From a virus, in IMG/VR virus record IMGVR_UViG_3300031973_000739, positions 1-48,952 of that record: 48,952 bases of DNA. One strand, given 5' to 3'. Each line of letters opens with the position of its first letter. Position 1 is the first letter of the stretch. Shown in pieces: positions 22,642 through 30,809 of this stretch. The notes under the pieces were generated by a model, which saw only the letters and a list, made by a program, of their open reading frames with translations, was not told the DNA's origin and ran no database searches. A program made the position numbers and the translations under genes.

Positions 22642-23825
22642 TGGCTGCTATTTATCAGAGACTACAATTTAGAAGAGGGCAAGCAGGTCATTTTGCCATA
22701 CACAATCCGATACTAGCTAGTGGTGAACCAGCGTTCACTATGGATACGCAAGTAATGAAGGTTGGAAATGGCTCTGACAGATGGAATGATTTGCCAGTGT
22801 TTTCTTCTGGTGTAAGCGATGCTGCTGGAGCTACATTTGCACAACTAGCGACTGTTTCTGGTATGCTAGATATAGCTTCTGGTATCGCAGTGTATTCATC
22901 AGGCCAACAAAGTCTTGATGTAAGTAAAATTAATGCTGTTTCAGGCATTGCAAGTACTGCTTCCGGTATTTCTATATTTGCATCTGGACAAACTATTTTA
23001 TTAACAGCTTCTAGTGGAGCATTGAACACAAGCGTAGGACTACTCGAAGTATCTTCTGGTAATTTAAATACCAGCTCTGGCTTGCTCAATACAAGCGTTG
23101 GAGTGCTAGAAACTAACTCTGGCTTGCTCAATACAAGCGTAGGACTACTCGAAGTATCTTCTGGTAATTTAAATACCAGCGTTGGAGTGCTAGAAACTAA
23201 CTCTGGCTTGCTCAATACAAGCGTTGGAGTGCTAGAAACTAACTCTGGCTTGATCAATACAAGCGTTGGATTGCTTGAAGTTGCTTCTGGCGCACTTAAC
23301 ACTAACCTTGGAACTGCTGAATCTGACATTATCATAGTTTCTGGTATTGCAGAAGCTGGAGGTGGCGGTGGTGCTACTGCTTCTCAACTAACTGGAGTTT
23401 CTGGAATAGCTGATACAGCTTCTGGTATTTCTGTTTTTGCTTCTGGGCAAACAATATTGCTTGCAGCAGCATCTGGCGCACTTAACACTAGCCTTGGAGT
23501 TGCTGAATCTGACATTGTTATTGTCTCAGGTATTGCAGAAGCTGGAGGTGGCGGTGGTGCTACTGCTTCTCAATTAACAGGAGTGTCTGGTATTGCTGAT
23601 ACTGCTTCAGGGATATCAGTGTTTGCTTCTGGTCAGACTATTTTAAATACTTCAAATAACACAATAGTATCAGGAATATCAGTACATTCTGTTAGTGGTA
23701 GTGTAACCTACAACTCAACAGCTAGTGGCAATATTAGTGGCATAAATACCATGCTTTTAGTAGATCAAGCTGCTTACAATTCACTTAACAAAGATTCAAA
23801 CACACTTTACTTTATACCGGAGTAA
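22641..23825 (+). CDS. Tail-fibre-type protein with heptad and long repeats
   Basis: 394 aa from ATG 22641, which overlaps the upstream stop by one base. The N-terminal block (residues about 5-50: QRLQFRRGQAGHFAIHNPIL and GEPAFTMDTQVMKVGNGSD) is the attachment domain seen in many phage fibre and receptor-binding proteins (Mtd N-terminal-like). A stalk of about 14 seven-residue repeats (SGLLNTS, VGVLETN) follows, then two copies of a 62-residue unit containing AESDI-IVSGIAEAGGGGG, and a short C-terminal domain ending NTLYFIPE. Probably a trimeric rod carrying a tip. It shares its N- and C-terminal style with the next gene. Confidence 0.78.
   Translation: MAAIYQRLQFRRGQAGHFAIHNPILASGEPAFTMDTQVMKVGNGSDRWNDLPVFSSGVSDAAGATFAQLATVSGMLDIASGIAVYSSGQQSLDVSKINAVSGIASTASGISIFASGQTILLTASSGALNTSVGLLEVSSGNLNTSSGLLNTSVGVLETNSGLLNTSVGLLEVSSGNLNTSVGVLETNSGLLNTSVGVLETNSGLINTSVGLLEVASGALNTNLGTAESDIIIVSGIAEAGGGGGATASQLTGVSGIADTASGISVFASGQTILLAAASGALNTSLGVAESDIVIVSGIAEAGGGGGATASQLTGVSGIADTASGISVFASGQTILNTSNNTIVSGISVHSVSGSVTYNSTASGNISGINTMLLVDQAAYNSLNKDSNTLYFIPE
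23007..23300 (+). repeat. 21/42-base tandem repeats encoding a heptad stalk
   Basis: About 14 copies of a 21-base, seven-codon unit, best seen as near-identical 42-base doublets: GCTTG(C/A)TCAATACAAGCG recurs at 23080, 23122, 23206 and 23248. The translation alternates SGxLNTS with VGxLExx. Near-identical copies could allow slippage or recombination that changes stalk length in whole heptads. Confidence 0.85.
23289..23660 (+). repeat. Two copies of a 186-base unit in the fibre gene
   Basis: The unit beginning GGCGCACTTAACACTA at 23289 is repeated starting at 23475. Each copy encodes SGALNT-LG-AESDI, the GGGGG turn and GVSGIADTASGISVFASGQ. Differences are mostly synonymous, so the protein has been conserved since duplication. 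Confidence 0.85.
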
Positions 23826-23829
23826 TATA

Positions 23830-24294
23830 ATGCCAGATTACAGTAAAACACGCATACAGTTTCGCAGAGGGACTGCCGCAGAATTTGCTTCTGCTAATCC
23901 AGTGCTAGCGTCTGGAGAACCAGCATTTGCAGTAAATACTAATACCTTAAAAATAGGCGATGGAGAAACTGCTTATTCTAGTCTTTCTGCTGTTGCTGGA
24001 GGTGGAGGTGGGATTAGCAATGTTGTAGAAGATACAACTCCACAGCTTGGTGGTAATTTAGATCTTAATTCTAAAGACATAACCGGAGAAGGTGATATAC
24101 TAAGCACTGGAAGTGGTAACTTCGATCAAGGAGTTTTTGTAAGCGGTGATCCTGCTGTAAAATCTAGTGCATCGTCTGCGCTTGCTTCTGGTAGTTTGAA
24201 TGTTAGTGGTGTAACTAATATGGTAATCACAGATTTAGCTGGCTACTCAGGCATAGCAGTGCCAGATGACAATACAATATATTTTATAGTCTAA
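23830..24294 (+). CDS. Second fibre-type protein, short
   Basis: 154 aa. Its N-terminus (TRIQFRRGTAAEFASANPVL then ASGEPAFAVNTNTLKIGDGE) is the same domain as in the preceding fibre gene, followed by a Gly-rich hinge, a DTTPQLGGNLDLNSKDI segment common in phage tail fibres, and a C-terminal DNTIYFIV that parallels NTLYFIPE of the neighbour. It lacks the repeat stalk. Probably a paralogue that docks to the same baseplate or fibre socket. Confidence 0.78.
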   Translation: MPDYSKTRIQFRRGTAAEFASANPVLASGEPAFAVNTNTLKIGDGETAYSSLSAVAGGGGGISNVVEDTTPQLGGNLDLNSKDITGEGDILSTGSGNFDQGVFVSGDPAVKSSASSALASGSLNVSGVTNMVITDLAGYSGIAVPDDNTIYFIV

Positions 24295-24304
24295 GGGTAT
24301 AAAA

Positions 24305-24424
24305 ATGTCAAATCAACAAGAAGGCAGGAAAGGGTTGTCAAACATAGCTCTTTACTATGTTGGTGATAGAAAAATAAATCAGATTAAAAAGGGAACTAAA
24401 GTAATATACCCATCAGAAGGTTAA
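24305..24424 (+). CDS. 39-aa microprotein with the YVG...KGTKVIYP domain (copy 1)
   Basis: Reads MSNQQEGRKGLSNIALYYVG then DRKINQIKKGTKVIYPSEG. It matches the next microprotein along most of its length. The I-K-I-Y-KGTKVIYP pattern resembles a small beta module (IxKIYKGxxLVWE) found at ends of phage tail or fibre proteins. The ATG is 10 bases after the fibre stop, within GGGTATAAAA. Probably a small virion or fibre-tip component. Confidence 0.6.
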   Translation: MSNQQEGRKGLSNIALYYVGDRKINQIKKGTKVIYPSEG

Positions 24425-24428
24425 GAAT

Positions 24429-24533
24429 ATGGCTGGAAAGGTAAGCTTATCCGATATAGCTTCATATTATGTAGGCAATGTCGCAATAGCTAAAATTTAC
24501 AAAGGCACTAAAGTAATATATCCAGAATCGTAA
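24429..24533 (+). CDS. 34-aa microprotein, copy 2 of the same domain
   Basis: Reads MAGKVSLSDIASYYVGNVAI then AKIYKGTKVIYPES. It starts four bases after copy 1 and shares LSxIAxYYVG and KGTKVIYP with it, at protein level more than DNA level. The pair looks like an old tandem duplication kept under selection. Confidence 0.6.
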   Translation: MAGKVSLSDIASYYVGNVAIAKIYKGTKVIYPES

Positions 24534-24553
24534 CTTAGTAAAGGAGAATAATA

Positions 24554-24775
24554 ATGGCAGTCGTATCAACTACAGATGTAGTAACAAATCCAAACACTTC
24601 TTCAGAAGCAACTAAAGAAGCAACAGTCGTAGTAACATGTCTAGCAACTGGTGAGCATAAAACTATTGATGCAACATTAGATGTTAGTCCAAGTTACACT
24701 GTAATTGAAGCTAGACTAACTAGTAGATTTGATGACATTGCATACTATAATGCAGTAGATGGAGGCACTCCATGA
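24554..24775 (+). CDS. Small probable virion-associated protein
   Basis: 73 aa, Thr/Val/Ser-rich, with strand-like segments (ATVVVTCLATGEHKTIDATL, then YTVIEARLTSRFDDIAYY). GGAG precedes the ATG. No family recognised; position after the fibre genes suggests a structural or assembly role. It overlaps the next gene by four bases. Confidence 0.5.
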   Translation: MAVVSTTDVVTNPNTSSEATKEATVVVTCLATGEHKTIDATLDVSPSYTVIEARLTSRFDDIAYYNAVDGGTP

Positions 24776-25152
24776 TAAAGGAATCAAGACTAAATTTCAT
24801 ATTTATTCTTGTAGTAGCTTTTGCTTCATACATGGCGTTCAATCAAAAGTCTGCAAACATAGATGGTGGAACTCCATATAGTTGTAATACAGAAGATATT
24901 ACAAACATGTACGCAGACTACATTCAAAAATGGAAACAAGAGGTCAATATTGCATTTAATGAAGCTGAAGAAGAAATTATAGATATTGATACTCCAGATA
25001 TTGTTGGTCCAGATCCAGATCCAAAAAAATGTATTTGTGGTGGATCGGGATGGATCAAACAAGGCGATGGTCATAAAACAAAATGCCCTTATCATGGAAC
25101 AGGGATGGGTGATATTATAGAAAAAAATGGATTAATTTTACATAGACATTAA
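24772..25152 (+). CDS. Membrane-anchored protein with a DnaJ-type CxCxGxG zinc-like motif
   Basis: 126 aa. One N-terminal hydrophobic segment (FIFILVVAFASYMAF) acts as signal or anchor, followed by a helical acidic stalk, a Pro/Asp hinge (DPDPKK) and CICGGSGWIKQGDGHKTKC (C93-C111 region), which is half of a DnaJ-like zinc centre, ending in His-rich LHRH. Likely exposed to the periplasm. Function unknown; it belongs to a run of four anchored small proteins. Confidence 0.5.
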   Translation: MIKESRLNFIFILVVAFASYMAFNQKSANIDGGTPYSCNTEDITNMYADYIQKWKQEVNIAFNEAEEEIIDIDTPDIVGPDPDPKKCICGGSGWIKQGDGHKTKCPYHGTGMGDIIEKNGLILHRH

Positions 25153-25162
25153 GATTGGAGAT

Positions 25163-25453
25163 ATGATGGAAGTAGAAATGATACTAAGAATATCAGCTGT
25201 TGTTATTGCTGCTATGTTATTATTTGGAAATGTAGATATATCATATTGGAAAAATAAATTTACAGCACTCTTTAAAAGAAAACCAAGACCAGTTATTGAT
25301 GAGATAGAAGTAGAAAACGATAAAGCTTTCCTAGATATTGTAGATCTGTGGTATTCTCTGAGAAATAAATGCTCAGACCAAGAACTAACTCAGGCTGTAG
25401 AAAAATTGGACGAGGTATTTCCATTATTGAATGCGGAGAATGAAGATGCTTAA
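25163..25453 (+). CDS. Small membrane-anchored protein
   Basis: 96 aa. N-terminal membrane span (LRISAVVIAAMLLFGNVDI), a basic stretch (KRKPRP) and a helical acidic C-terminal domain (LDIVDLWYSLRNKCSDQEL). The topology suggests the C-terminus in the cytoplasm. A very similar plan (short span, then a basic stretch of Arg/Lys) is seen in the protein at 32848. ATG 25163 and an ATG six bases downstream are both possible. Confidence 0.5.
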   Translation: MMEVEMILRISAVVIAAMLLFGNVDISYWKNKFTALFKRKPRPVIDEIEVENDKAFLDIVDLWYSLRNKCSDQELTQAVEKLDEVFPLLNAENEDA

Positions 25454-25916
25454 AAAGATTGTAATAATTACACTTTTAGCTTACGGTGTATTTGGAGGCG
25501 GTTTGTTGGATATTCTAGACAAACTGCCTAAACCAGATCCTAAACCTAATCCACCAGCTAAAATATTAAACATTGACACGCCTAGTCAAGATGTAATTGA
25601 TAGAGTAAAATTATTTTCCGACATAGTAACTGATCCTACTGATAAAGCTAAACTGGCGATTTTTAATTATGAATTTGCAACTAGAGTGTTGTCTTATGAC
25701 ATAACATCTCAGCAGACAAATGATGTCTATACACTTGCTGGTAAGAAATTTTTTAAAAAAGCACTAGTAGATAAGTATGAAGGTCTAGCAGAAAACATCG
25801 TAGATCTTCTAACAGAATGTATAGGGGAAGAAAATCACACACTCTCACAAAAGGAGAAGGAATCACTTCATGAGTATTTCTTAGCGGTAGCTTGGGTTCT
25901 AATACAGAAAGGTTAA
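25446..25916 (+). CDS. Exported or anchored protein of unknown function
   Basis: 156 aa from ATG 25446, chosen because GGAG (25435-25438) lies seven bases before it; ATG 25431 and 25440 are alternatives. N-terminal signal-like segment (KKIVIITLLAYGVFGGGLL), a Pro-rich linker (KPDPKPNPPAK), then a helical domain ending LAVAWVLIQKG. No lipobox cysteine, so it is not an obvious outer spanin. Its start overlaps the previous gene. Confidence 0.5.
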   Translation: MLKKIVIITLLAYGVFGGGLLDILDKLPKPDPKPNPPAKILNIDTPSQDVIDRVKLFSDIVTDPTDKAKLAIFNYEFATRVLSYDITSQQTNDVYTLAGKKFFKKALVDKYEGLAENIVDLLTECIGEENHTLSQKEKESLHEYFLAVAWVLIQKG

Positions 25917-25920
25917 GTAT

Positions 25921-26544
25921 ATGTCACCTAGAGAAATATATGAAAATATATCTAATTTATTTAACGGAGAAGGTATTGTAGTCAAAGGATTTAAGATTAC
26001 ATCAAAAACCCCAACTGTTGCTACTGTAAGATATGATAATGAAATTGCACATATTACATTTGGCGAGAATCAACCTAAAGCAGAAATTACAAAAATAATT
26101 ACAATTTATGCATACATTGAAAAAATAGTTTTTGGGCCAGAAGGTGGATCAATTAAGTTAAGAAACTTTCCAGACTTTAGTTTTAGTTATGCAGAAGAAT
26201 TATCTACAACTTGTGCCACGTTTGACAACTCTGATATTTGCAATGAAATAGAAGTAAAATATTGTAAAAAATCTTACAAAGATATTGCTAAAAAGTGCTT
26301 GCAATATTCAGAAGAATGGGCTACAATGTCTATGTGTAATGGTATAACTTTTGATAATGCCGATTATTTTGATAGATGGAGACTTAAGGATCAGTGCTAT
26401 AACTTTGTATATGAAAATGCAGTCGAAGAGGCAGAAGAAAAATACGGATCAATTATATTGACATGGATTTTCTTGTATGTCATCTTACCAACTATCATAA
26501 GATGGATTGTAAATAGATTTTTAGATAAATTATTTGATACTTAA
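25921..26544 (+). CDS. C-terminally anchored cysteine-rich protein
   Basis: 207 aa. The N-terminal half (IVVKGFKITSKTPTVATVRY) is beta-rich. The middle holds at least six cysteines (TCATFDNSDIC, KYCKK, KKCLQY, SMCNG, QCYNF), which suggests disulfides or a metal site. One membrane span lies at the C-terminus (IILTWIFLYVILPTIIRWIV). No signal peptide is visible, so the soluble part would face the cytoplasm unless the protein is inserted otherwise. Function unknown. Confidence 0.5.
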   Translation: MSPREIYENISNLFNGEGIVVKGFKITSKTPTVATVRYDNEIAHITFGENQPKAEITKIITIYAYIEKIVFGPEGGSIKLRNFPDFSFSYAEELSTTCATFDNSDICNEIEVKYCKKSYKDIAKKCLQYSEEWATMSMCNGITFDNADYFDRWRLKDQCYNFVYENAVEEAEEKYGSIILTWIFLYVILPTIIRWIVNRFLDKLFDT

Positions 26545-26564
26545 AGAAAACACGGAGCTAGTAA

Positions 26565-28748
26565 ATGTCACTCAAGTCACTGATGAGTTATACGTTCGTA
26601 TCTAAATATGCGAGGTGGGATGAAAAAAAATTAAGAAGAGAAACATGGGGCGAATCAGTAGATAGAGTAAGGCAAATGATGGTTGATAAGTATGGAGATA
26701 CGCCAGAAGTATCTAAGGCCATTGACCAAGCTTATGGTGACATGAAAAAGAAAAAGATCCTTGGCTCACAAAGAGCTTTACAGTTTGGTGGATCTCCAGT
26801 ATTTAAACACAATGCTAGAATATATAATTGTATTGCGTCGTATATTGATAGAGTAAGATTCTTTCAAGAATGTATGTATTTACTATTATGTGGATGTGGT
26901 ACTGGATTCTCTGTACAAAAACATCACATAGCCAAACTCCCTAATCTAATTAAAGAGAAAACAGGTCAGAAAAAATATGTAATTAAGGACTCCATAGAGG
27001 GATGGTCAGATGCTGTAGGTGTTCTTGTCTCTAGTTATTTTAAGGGGTGTGACTTATTCCCAGAATACAGCGGTAAGAACGTGATGTTTGATTATTCAGA
27101 AATCAGACCAGCAGGTGCATACCTCAAATCCAGTGGTGGAAAAGCACCCGGACCAGACCCTCTTAAAAATGCCTTGACACATATTAAAAAGGTTTTAGAC
27201 TTGGCAGTTAAGAATGGTCAAAAAAAGATTACTCCAATCCAAGCATATGATATAGTAATGTATAGTGCAGACGCAGTAATCAGCGGAGGGGTTCGTCGTA
27301 GTGCTACGATCTGCGTATTTTCTGGTGATGATGAAGAGATGGCAAAAGCTAAAACTGGTAATTGGTTTACAGAAAATCCACAACGTGGAAGATCTAACAA
27401 TTCTGCGCTATTGTTACGAGGCGAAACAACTAAAGAACAATTCGCCACATTGATGGAGTCAGTTAAAGAGTTTGGAGAACCCGGATTCGTGTGGTCTGAT
27501 TCTACAGAGCTGATTGTAAACCCTTGCGTAGAAATTGGCATGTGGCCTGTTGATGAACAAACTGGTGAAACTGGTTGGCAAGCATGTAATCTTTCTACAA
27601 TTAACTGTGCCAAAGTAACCACAAAGAAAGAATTCTACAAAGCCTGTGAATCTGCTGCAATTATTGGCACACTACAAGCTGGATTTGCTAGTTTCCCATA
27701 CCTTGGGGAAGTGTCAGAAAGAATTATTAGTCGTGAAGCTTTGCTTGGCGTATCAATGACAGGAGTTATGGAACAGCATGAAATATGTCTTGATCCAGAA
27801 GTGCAAAAGAAAGGTGCAGAGATAGTAAAAGAAACTAATGCTAAATTAGCAAAATGTATTGGCATTAATCAAGCGGCTCGTACAACTTGTGTTAAACCAG
27901 AAGGTACATCTAGTTGCATCCTTGGCACATCTTCTGGCATTCACCCACATCACGCTAAGAGATACATCCGTAGAGTCCAAGCAAATAAAATGGAGCCTAT
28001 ATACCAGTATTTTAAAACTATCAATCCTAGAGCGTGTGAAGAGTCTGTATGGTCTAATAATGACTCAGATGATGTAGTTTCTTTTTGCGTAGAAGTTCCA
28101 GACGGTGCAAAAATTAAAAATCAAGTTGGTGCTGTTGATTTACTTGAATATGTCAAGAGTACACAACGTAATTGGGTTATTACTGGCACGAATCCAAAAC
28201 AATGTACCCAGCCTTGGTTAACACATAATGTATCTAATACTATAAATGTTAAGCCAGATGAATGGGAAGATGTAACAGATTTTATTTATAAGCATCGTAA
28301 ATATTTTTGTGGTGTTTCCCTGCTTCCAATTGCTGGTGATAAAGATTATGCACAAGCACCTTTCACAACTGTGTATTTACCTAGTGAGCAAATACAGCAT
28401 TATGGAGATGCAGCGATGTTTGTAAGTGGTCTAATAGAAGTTGGACTATCTTTGTATGAAGATAACTTATGGGCAGCATGTGATAGCTTACTTGGTGTTG
28501 GTCAAAAAGTAAAGGGTAAAGAAAAGATTGCATACAAAGAACGATGCCAAAAATTTTCTGATAAATACATGGATGGCGATCTAAAAAGATTGACATACTG
28601 TATGAAAGATGTATATAATTGGCATGAATGGTTAGATATTCAGCGTGAGTATAAAGAAGTTGACTATACAAATGTAATCGAAGAACAAAACAATGTAAAT
28701 CCAGTACAGGAAGTAGCCTGCGCTGGAGGTAAATGTGATATTATTTAG
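26565..28748 (+). CDS. nrdJ: Adenosylcobalamin-dependent (class II) ribonucleotide reductase
   Basis: Reduces ribonucleotides to deoxyribonucleotides using coenzyme B12. The 727-aa protein is the monomeric RTPR type: redox Cys88 in ARIYNCIA, the thiyl-radical and acid residues in VNPCVEIG (C321, E323), the ACNLSTINC segment, KPEGTSSCILGTSSGIHP (phosphate-binding) and the C-terminal CAGGKC (C719, C724) that re-reduces the active site. No ATP-cone is present at the N-terminus. It needs no small subunit and no oxygen but does need host cobalamin. It opens the replication and nucleotide block. Confidence 0.95.
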   Translation: MSLKSLMSYTFVSKYARWDEKKLRRETWGESVDRVRQMMVDKYGDTPEVSKAIDQAYGDMKKKKILGSQRALQFGGSPVFKHNARIYNCIASYIDRVRFFQECMYLLLCGCGTGFSVQKHHIAKLPNLIKEKTGQKKYVIKDSIEGWSDAVGVLVSSYFKGCDLFPEYSGKNVMFDYSEIRPAGAYLKSSGGKAPGPDPLKNALTHIKKVLDLAVKNGQKKITPIQAYDIVMYSADAVISGGVRRSATICVFSGDDEEMAKAKTGNWFTENPQRGRSNNSALLLRGETTKEQFATLMESVKEFGEPGFVWSDSTELIVNPCVEIGMWPVDEQTGETGWQACNLSTINCAKVTTKKEFYKACESAAIIGTLQAGFASFPYLGEVSERIISREALLGVSMTGVMEQHEICLDPEVQKKGAEIVKETNAKLAKCIGINQAARTTCVKPEGTSSCILGTSSGIHPHHAKRYIRRVQANKMEPIYQYFKTINPRACEESVWSNNDSDDVVSFCVEVPDGAKIKNQVGAVDLLEYVKSTQRNWVITGTNPKQCTQPWLTHNVSNTINVKPDEWEDVTDFIYKHRKYFCGVSLLPIAGDKDYAQAPFTTVYLPSEQIQHYGDAAMFVSGLIEVGLSLYEDNLWAACDSLLGVGQKVKGKEKIAYKERCQKFSDKYMDGDLKRLTYCMKDVYNWHEWLDIQREYKEVDYTNVIEEQNNVNPVQEVACAGGKCDII

Positions 28749-28757
28749 GAGGTTATA

Positions 28758-29183
28758 ATGGTTTTTGTGCATTTTAAATTGTTGAACGGAGTAGCAACCA
28801 AACCAACTAAGGCTCACCGTGGTGACGCTGGCTATGATTTGTACTCATCTGAGGATACAGTCATTGTTGGCAGACAACGTACAACTATAAAAACGGGAGT
28901 CTCTTTAGATATGTCAGAGGGTATGGCTGGATTAATCTGGCCTCGTTCTGGCCTTTCTGTTAAAAAGGGACTAGATGTTTTAGCTGGAGTCGTGGACTCT
29001 GGCTATAGGGGAGAGATCATGGTTTGTTTATACAATACTTCTGACGAAGATGTAGAAATAAATTGTGGGGATAGAATCGCGCAGATTATATTCCAAGAGG
29101 TTCCTCTAGTTTCTCTAATAGAATCAGAAAAATTAGAGACCTCGCAACGAGGGAGTAATGGTTTTGGCAGCACAGGCATTTAA
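28758..29183 (+). CDS. dut: dUTPase
   Basis: Hydrolyses dUTP to dUMP and pyrophosphate, preventing uracil in DNA and feeding ThyX. All five trimeric dUTPase motifs are present in 141 aa: DAGYDL (23-28), PRSGL (62-66), GVVDSGYRGEI (77-87) with catalytic Asp80, GDRIAQ (104-109) and RGSNGFGSTG (131-140). AGGAGG precedes the ATG. It overlaps the phoH gene by 26 bases. Confidence 0.96.
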   Translation: MVFVHFKLLNGVATKPTKAHRGDAGYDLYSSEDTVIVGRQRTTIKTGVSLDMSEGMAGLIWPRSGLSVKKGLDVLAGVVDSGYRGEIMVCLYNTSDEDVEINCGDRIAQIIFQEVPLVSLIESEKLETSQRGSNGFGSTGI

Positions 29184-29841
29184 TAATAGAAAAAAGCGTA
29201 AAGAACAAAAAGCAAGCAAACCAAACGTTCTGGAGGCTAAGACTGAAAACCAAAAAGATTATATAAGATCAATAGTAGAAAACGACGTTGTTTTCTGTAC
29301 TGGACCTTCTGGTAGTGGTAAATCATTTATCGCTGCTGGAATTGCAGCACAAAAGATTTTAAAAGACGAGATAGACATGATCATTGTAACTCGTCCTTTA
29401 GTTTGTGCAGGTAAAGATATTGGATCTTTGCCGGGAGAACTGAATGAGAAAATTAAACCTTATCTACAACCTATGGAAGAAAATCTACGTTACTTTCTAG
29501 GTAGAGATAAGTTTGGTTATTATTTCAATCAGCGTAGGATAAGATTTGAGCCGTTAGAAACAATGCGTGGATCTACGTTTCATGATTCTTACATGATTTT
29601 AGATGAAGCGCAAAACTGTACACTAGAACAAATTAAAATGTTTGTTACACGTATGGGTAGACATTCTAAAGCTCTTATAAATGGTGATAATAAACAGACA
29701 GATATCTATAAATATACTGGATTAGATACCTGTATGCAAAAATTATCCAATGTTACTGGGGTCGGAATCTCTAAATTAGAGTATCATGATATACAGAGGA
29801 ATGGAATTATTGGGGCAGTATTGTACGCACTGGAGAGTTAA
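29158..29841 (+). CDS. phoH: PhoH-like ATPase
   Basis: 227 aa. Walker A GPSGSGKS (49-56), Walker B MILDEAQN (146-153), the TRPLVCAG and GSLPGEL segments and the final SKLEYHDIQRN match PhoH proteins, which are RNA/nucleotide-linked ATPases common in marine phages, with uncertain function. The ATG lies within the dUTPase tail, preceded by AGGGAG. It ends in a TAATG junction with the zinc-ribbon gene. Confidence 0.9.
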   Translation: MVLAAQAFNNRKKRKEQKASKPNVLEAKTENQKDYIRSIVENDVVFCTGPSGSGKSFIAAGIAAQKILKDEIDMIIVTRPLVCAGKDIGSLPGELNEKIKPYLQPMEENLRYFLGRDKFGYYFNQRRIRFEPLETMRGSTFHDSYMILDEAQNCTLEQIKMFVTRMGRHSKALINGDNKQTDIYKYTGLDTCMQKLSNVTGVGISKLEYHDIQRNGIIGAVLYALES

Positions 29842-30179
29842 TGTTATACGATTATGGATGCCACGAATGTGGTGAGACTCTAAAGGATGTCAAACAATCT
29901 ATTCATGATGAAGCACTAACACTATGCCCATCGTGTGGTAAACATTCCTTAGAAAGAGTACCATATGGTGGGCTAGGTTCTTTTATGAAGCATGGATCTA
30001 ATACTATTGGTAGTCAAGCTGATAAGAACTGGTCTAACATGGGTCATTATCAAAAATCAGAAATTGAGTCTAAACGCAAGAGAGATCCTGCGGCAGAAAA
30101 GAAAAGGCAAGAGCGAAAAGAAATTAATAAAATGACAGCAAAGCAAAAGGAAAGGTATATAAAAACAGGTGAAAAATGA
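29841..30179 (+). CDS. FmdB-type zinc-ribbon protein
   Basis: 112 aa. The N-terminus YDYGCHECG (C7, C10) followed by CPSCG (C29, C32) is the CxxC-CxxC zinc ribbon of FmdB/putative regulatory proteins, after which comes GSFMKHG and a highly charged Lys/Arg/Glu helix. May bind nucleic acid or protein. It is coupled to phoH on one side and to the next gene by four bases. Confidence 0.75.
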   Translation: MLYDYGCHECGETLKDVKQSIHDEALTLCPSCGKHSLERVPYGGLGSFMKHGSNTIGSQADKNWSNMGHYQKSEIESKRKRDPAAEKKRQERKEINKMTAKQKERYIKTGEK

Positions 30180-30514
30180 AATACGTTGAAAAATACTCTG
30201 TAAAAGATGACAAAAAAGAAACTAACAATAAGCAATATAATTCTTATGGAGAAACAGTGTCAACAGGAGAAGAGAAGATTTATGCAGAATACAAAGCTAT
30301 AACTCTATCAGACAGTGTTCAAAAAAAGTTTTTTGTGCTTACATCTAATGGAAGTCTATTTGACCCAAGAGGAACAGATAGCCATAGAATAAATACCATT
30401 CGTACAGAACTAAAGTCAACATCAAAACAAACATTTGATTATTATTTACAATATCTTAAAACTAAAAATACTTTATACATGCGTAGAGCAGAGAGGAGTT
30501 TTATCAATGGCTAA
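30176..30514 (+). CDS. Protein of unknown function
   Basis: 112 aa. After a charged, probably disordered N-terminal third (KDDKKETNNKQYNSYGE), the central IYAEYKAITLSDSVQKKFFV and the C-terminal helix FDYYLQYLKTKNTLYMRRAE suggest a small folded domain. No family recognised. It overlaps its neighbours by four and eight bases, within the replication block. Confidence 0.5.
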   Translation: MKYVEKYSVKDDKKETNNKQYNSYGETVSTGEEKIYAEYKAITLSDSVQKKFFVLTSNGSLFDPRGTDSHRINTIRTELKSTSKQTFDYYLQYLKTKNTLYMRRAERSFING

Positions 30515-30809
30515 AAAAGGACCAATTAGTAAGATAGAAGCATTCTATATTGAAAGCAAGCAACGAGATCTGACTTTGGCAGAAATTGCAGTTGATCTAG
30601 ATAGGTCAGTATCTTCAATTGAAAAGTATCTCAAGAAATCTGTAGCTGAAGCGCCCAGACAAACTGGTGTTAAAGTTGGCGATCAATTTGCTAGAAATGA
30701 CAGAGGTAGCGTTGTAATGACAGAAAATGCTTCACAGATGTCAGACGAAAAAAGAAAGAGTTCTGTTAGAAAACCTCAACATTGTGTAACTAAGATTAAG
30801 AAGGACTAA
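30507..30809 (+). CDS. Small helix-turn-helix-like protein
   Basis: 100 aa from ATG 30507 (GAGAGGAG just upstream; the frame opens earlier within the previous gene). Residues about 8-43 (KIEAFYIESKQRDLTLAEIA then VDLDRSVSSIEKYLKK) form a convincing helix-turn-helix like those of transposase/sigma region 4 domains; a polar tail with KVGDQFARNDRGSVVM follows. Likely binds DNA; may be a regulator. Confidence 0.6.
   Translation: MAKKGPISKIEAFYIESKQRDLTLAEIAVDLDRSVSSIEKYLKKSVAEAPRQTGVKVGDQFARNDRGSVVMTENASQMSDEKRKSSVRKPQHCVTKIKKD

Noticed and set aside
23007-23660. CRISPR array or diversity-generating retroelement
   Set aside because: The repeats are in-frame coding units with no unique spacers, and no reverse transcriptase, template repeat or Cas1/Cas2 gene is visible. 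They encode a fibre stalk.
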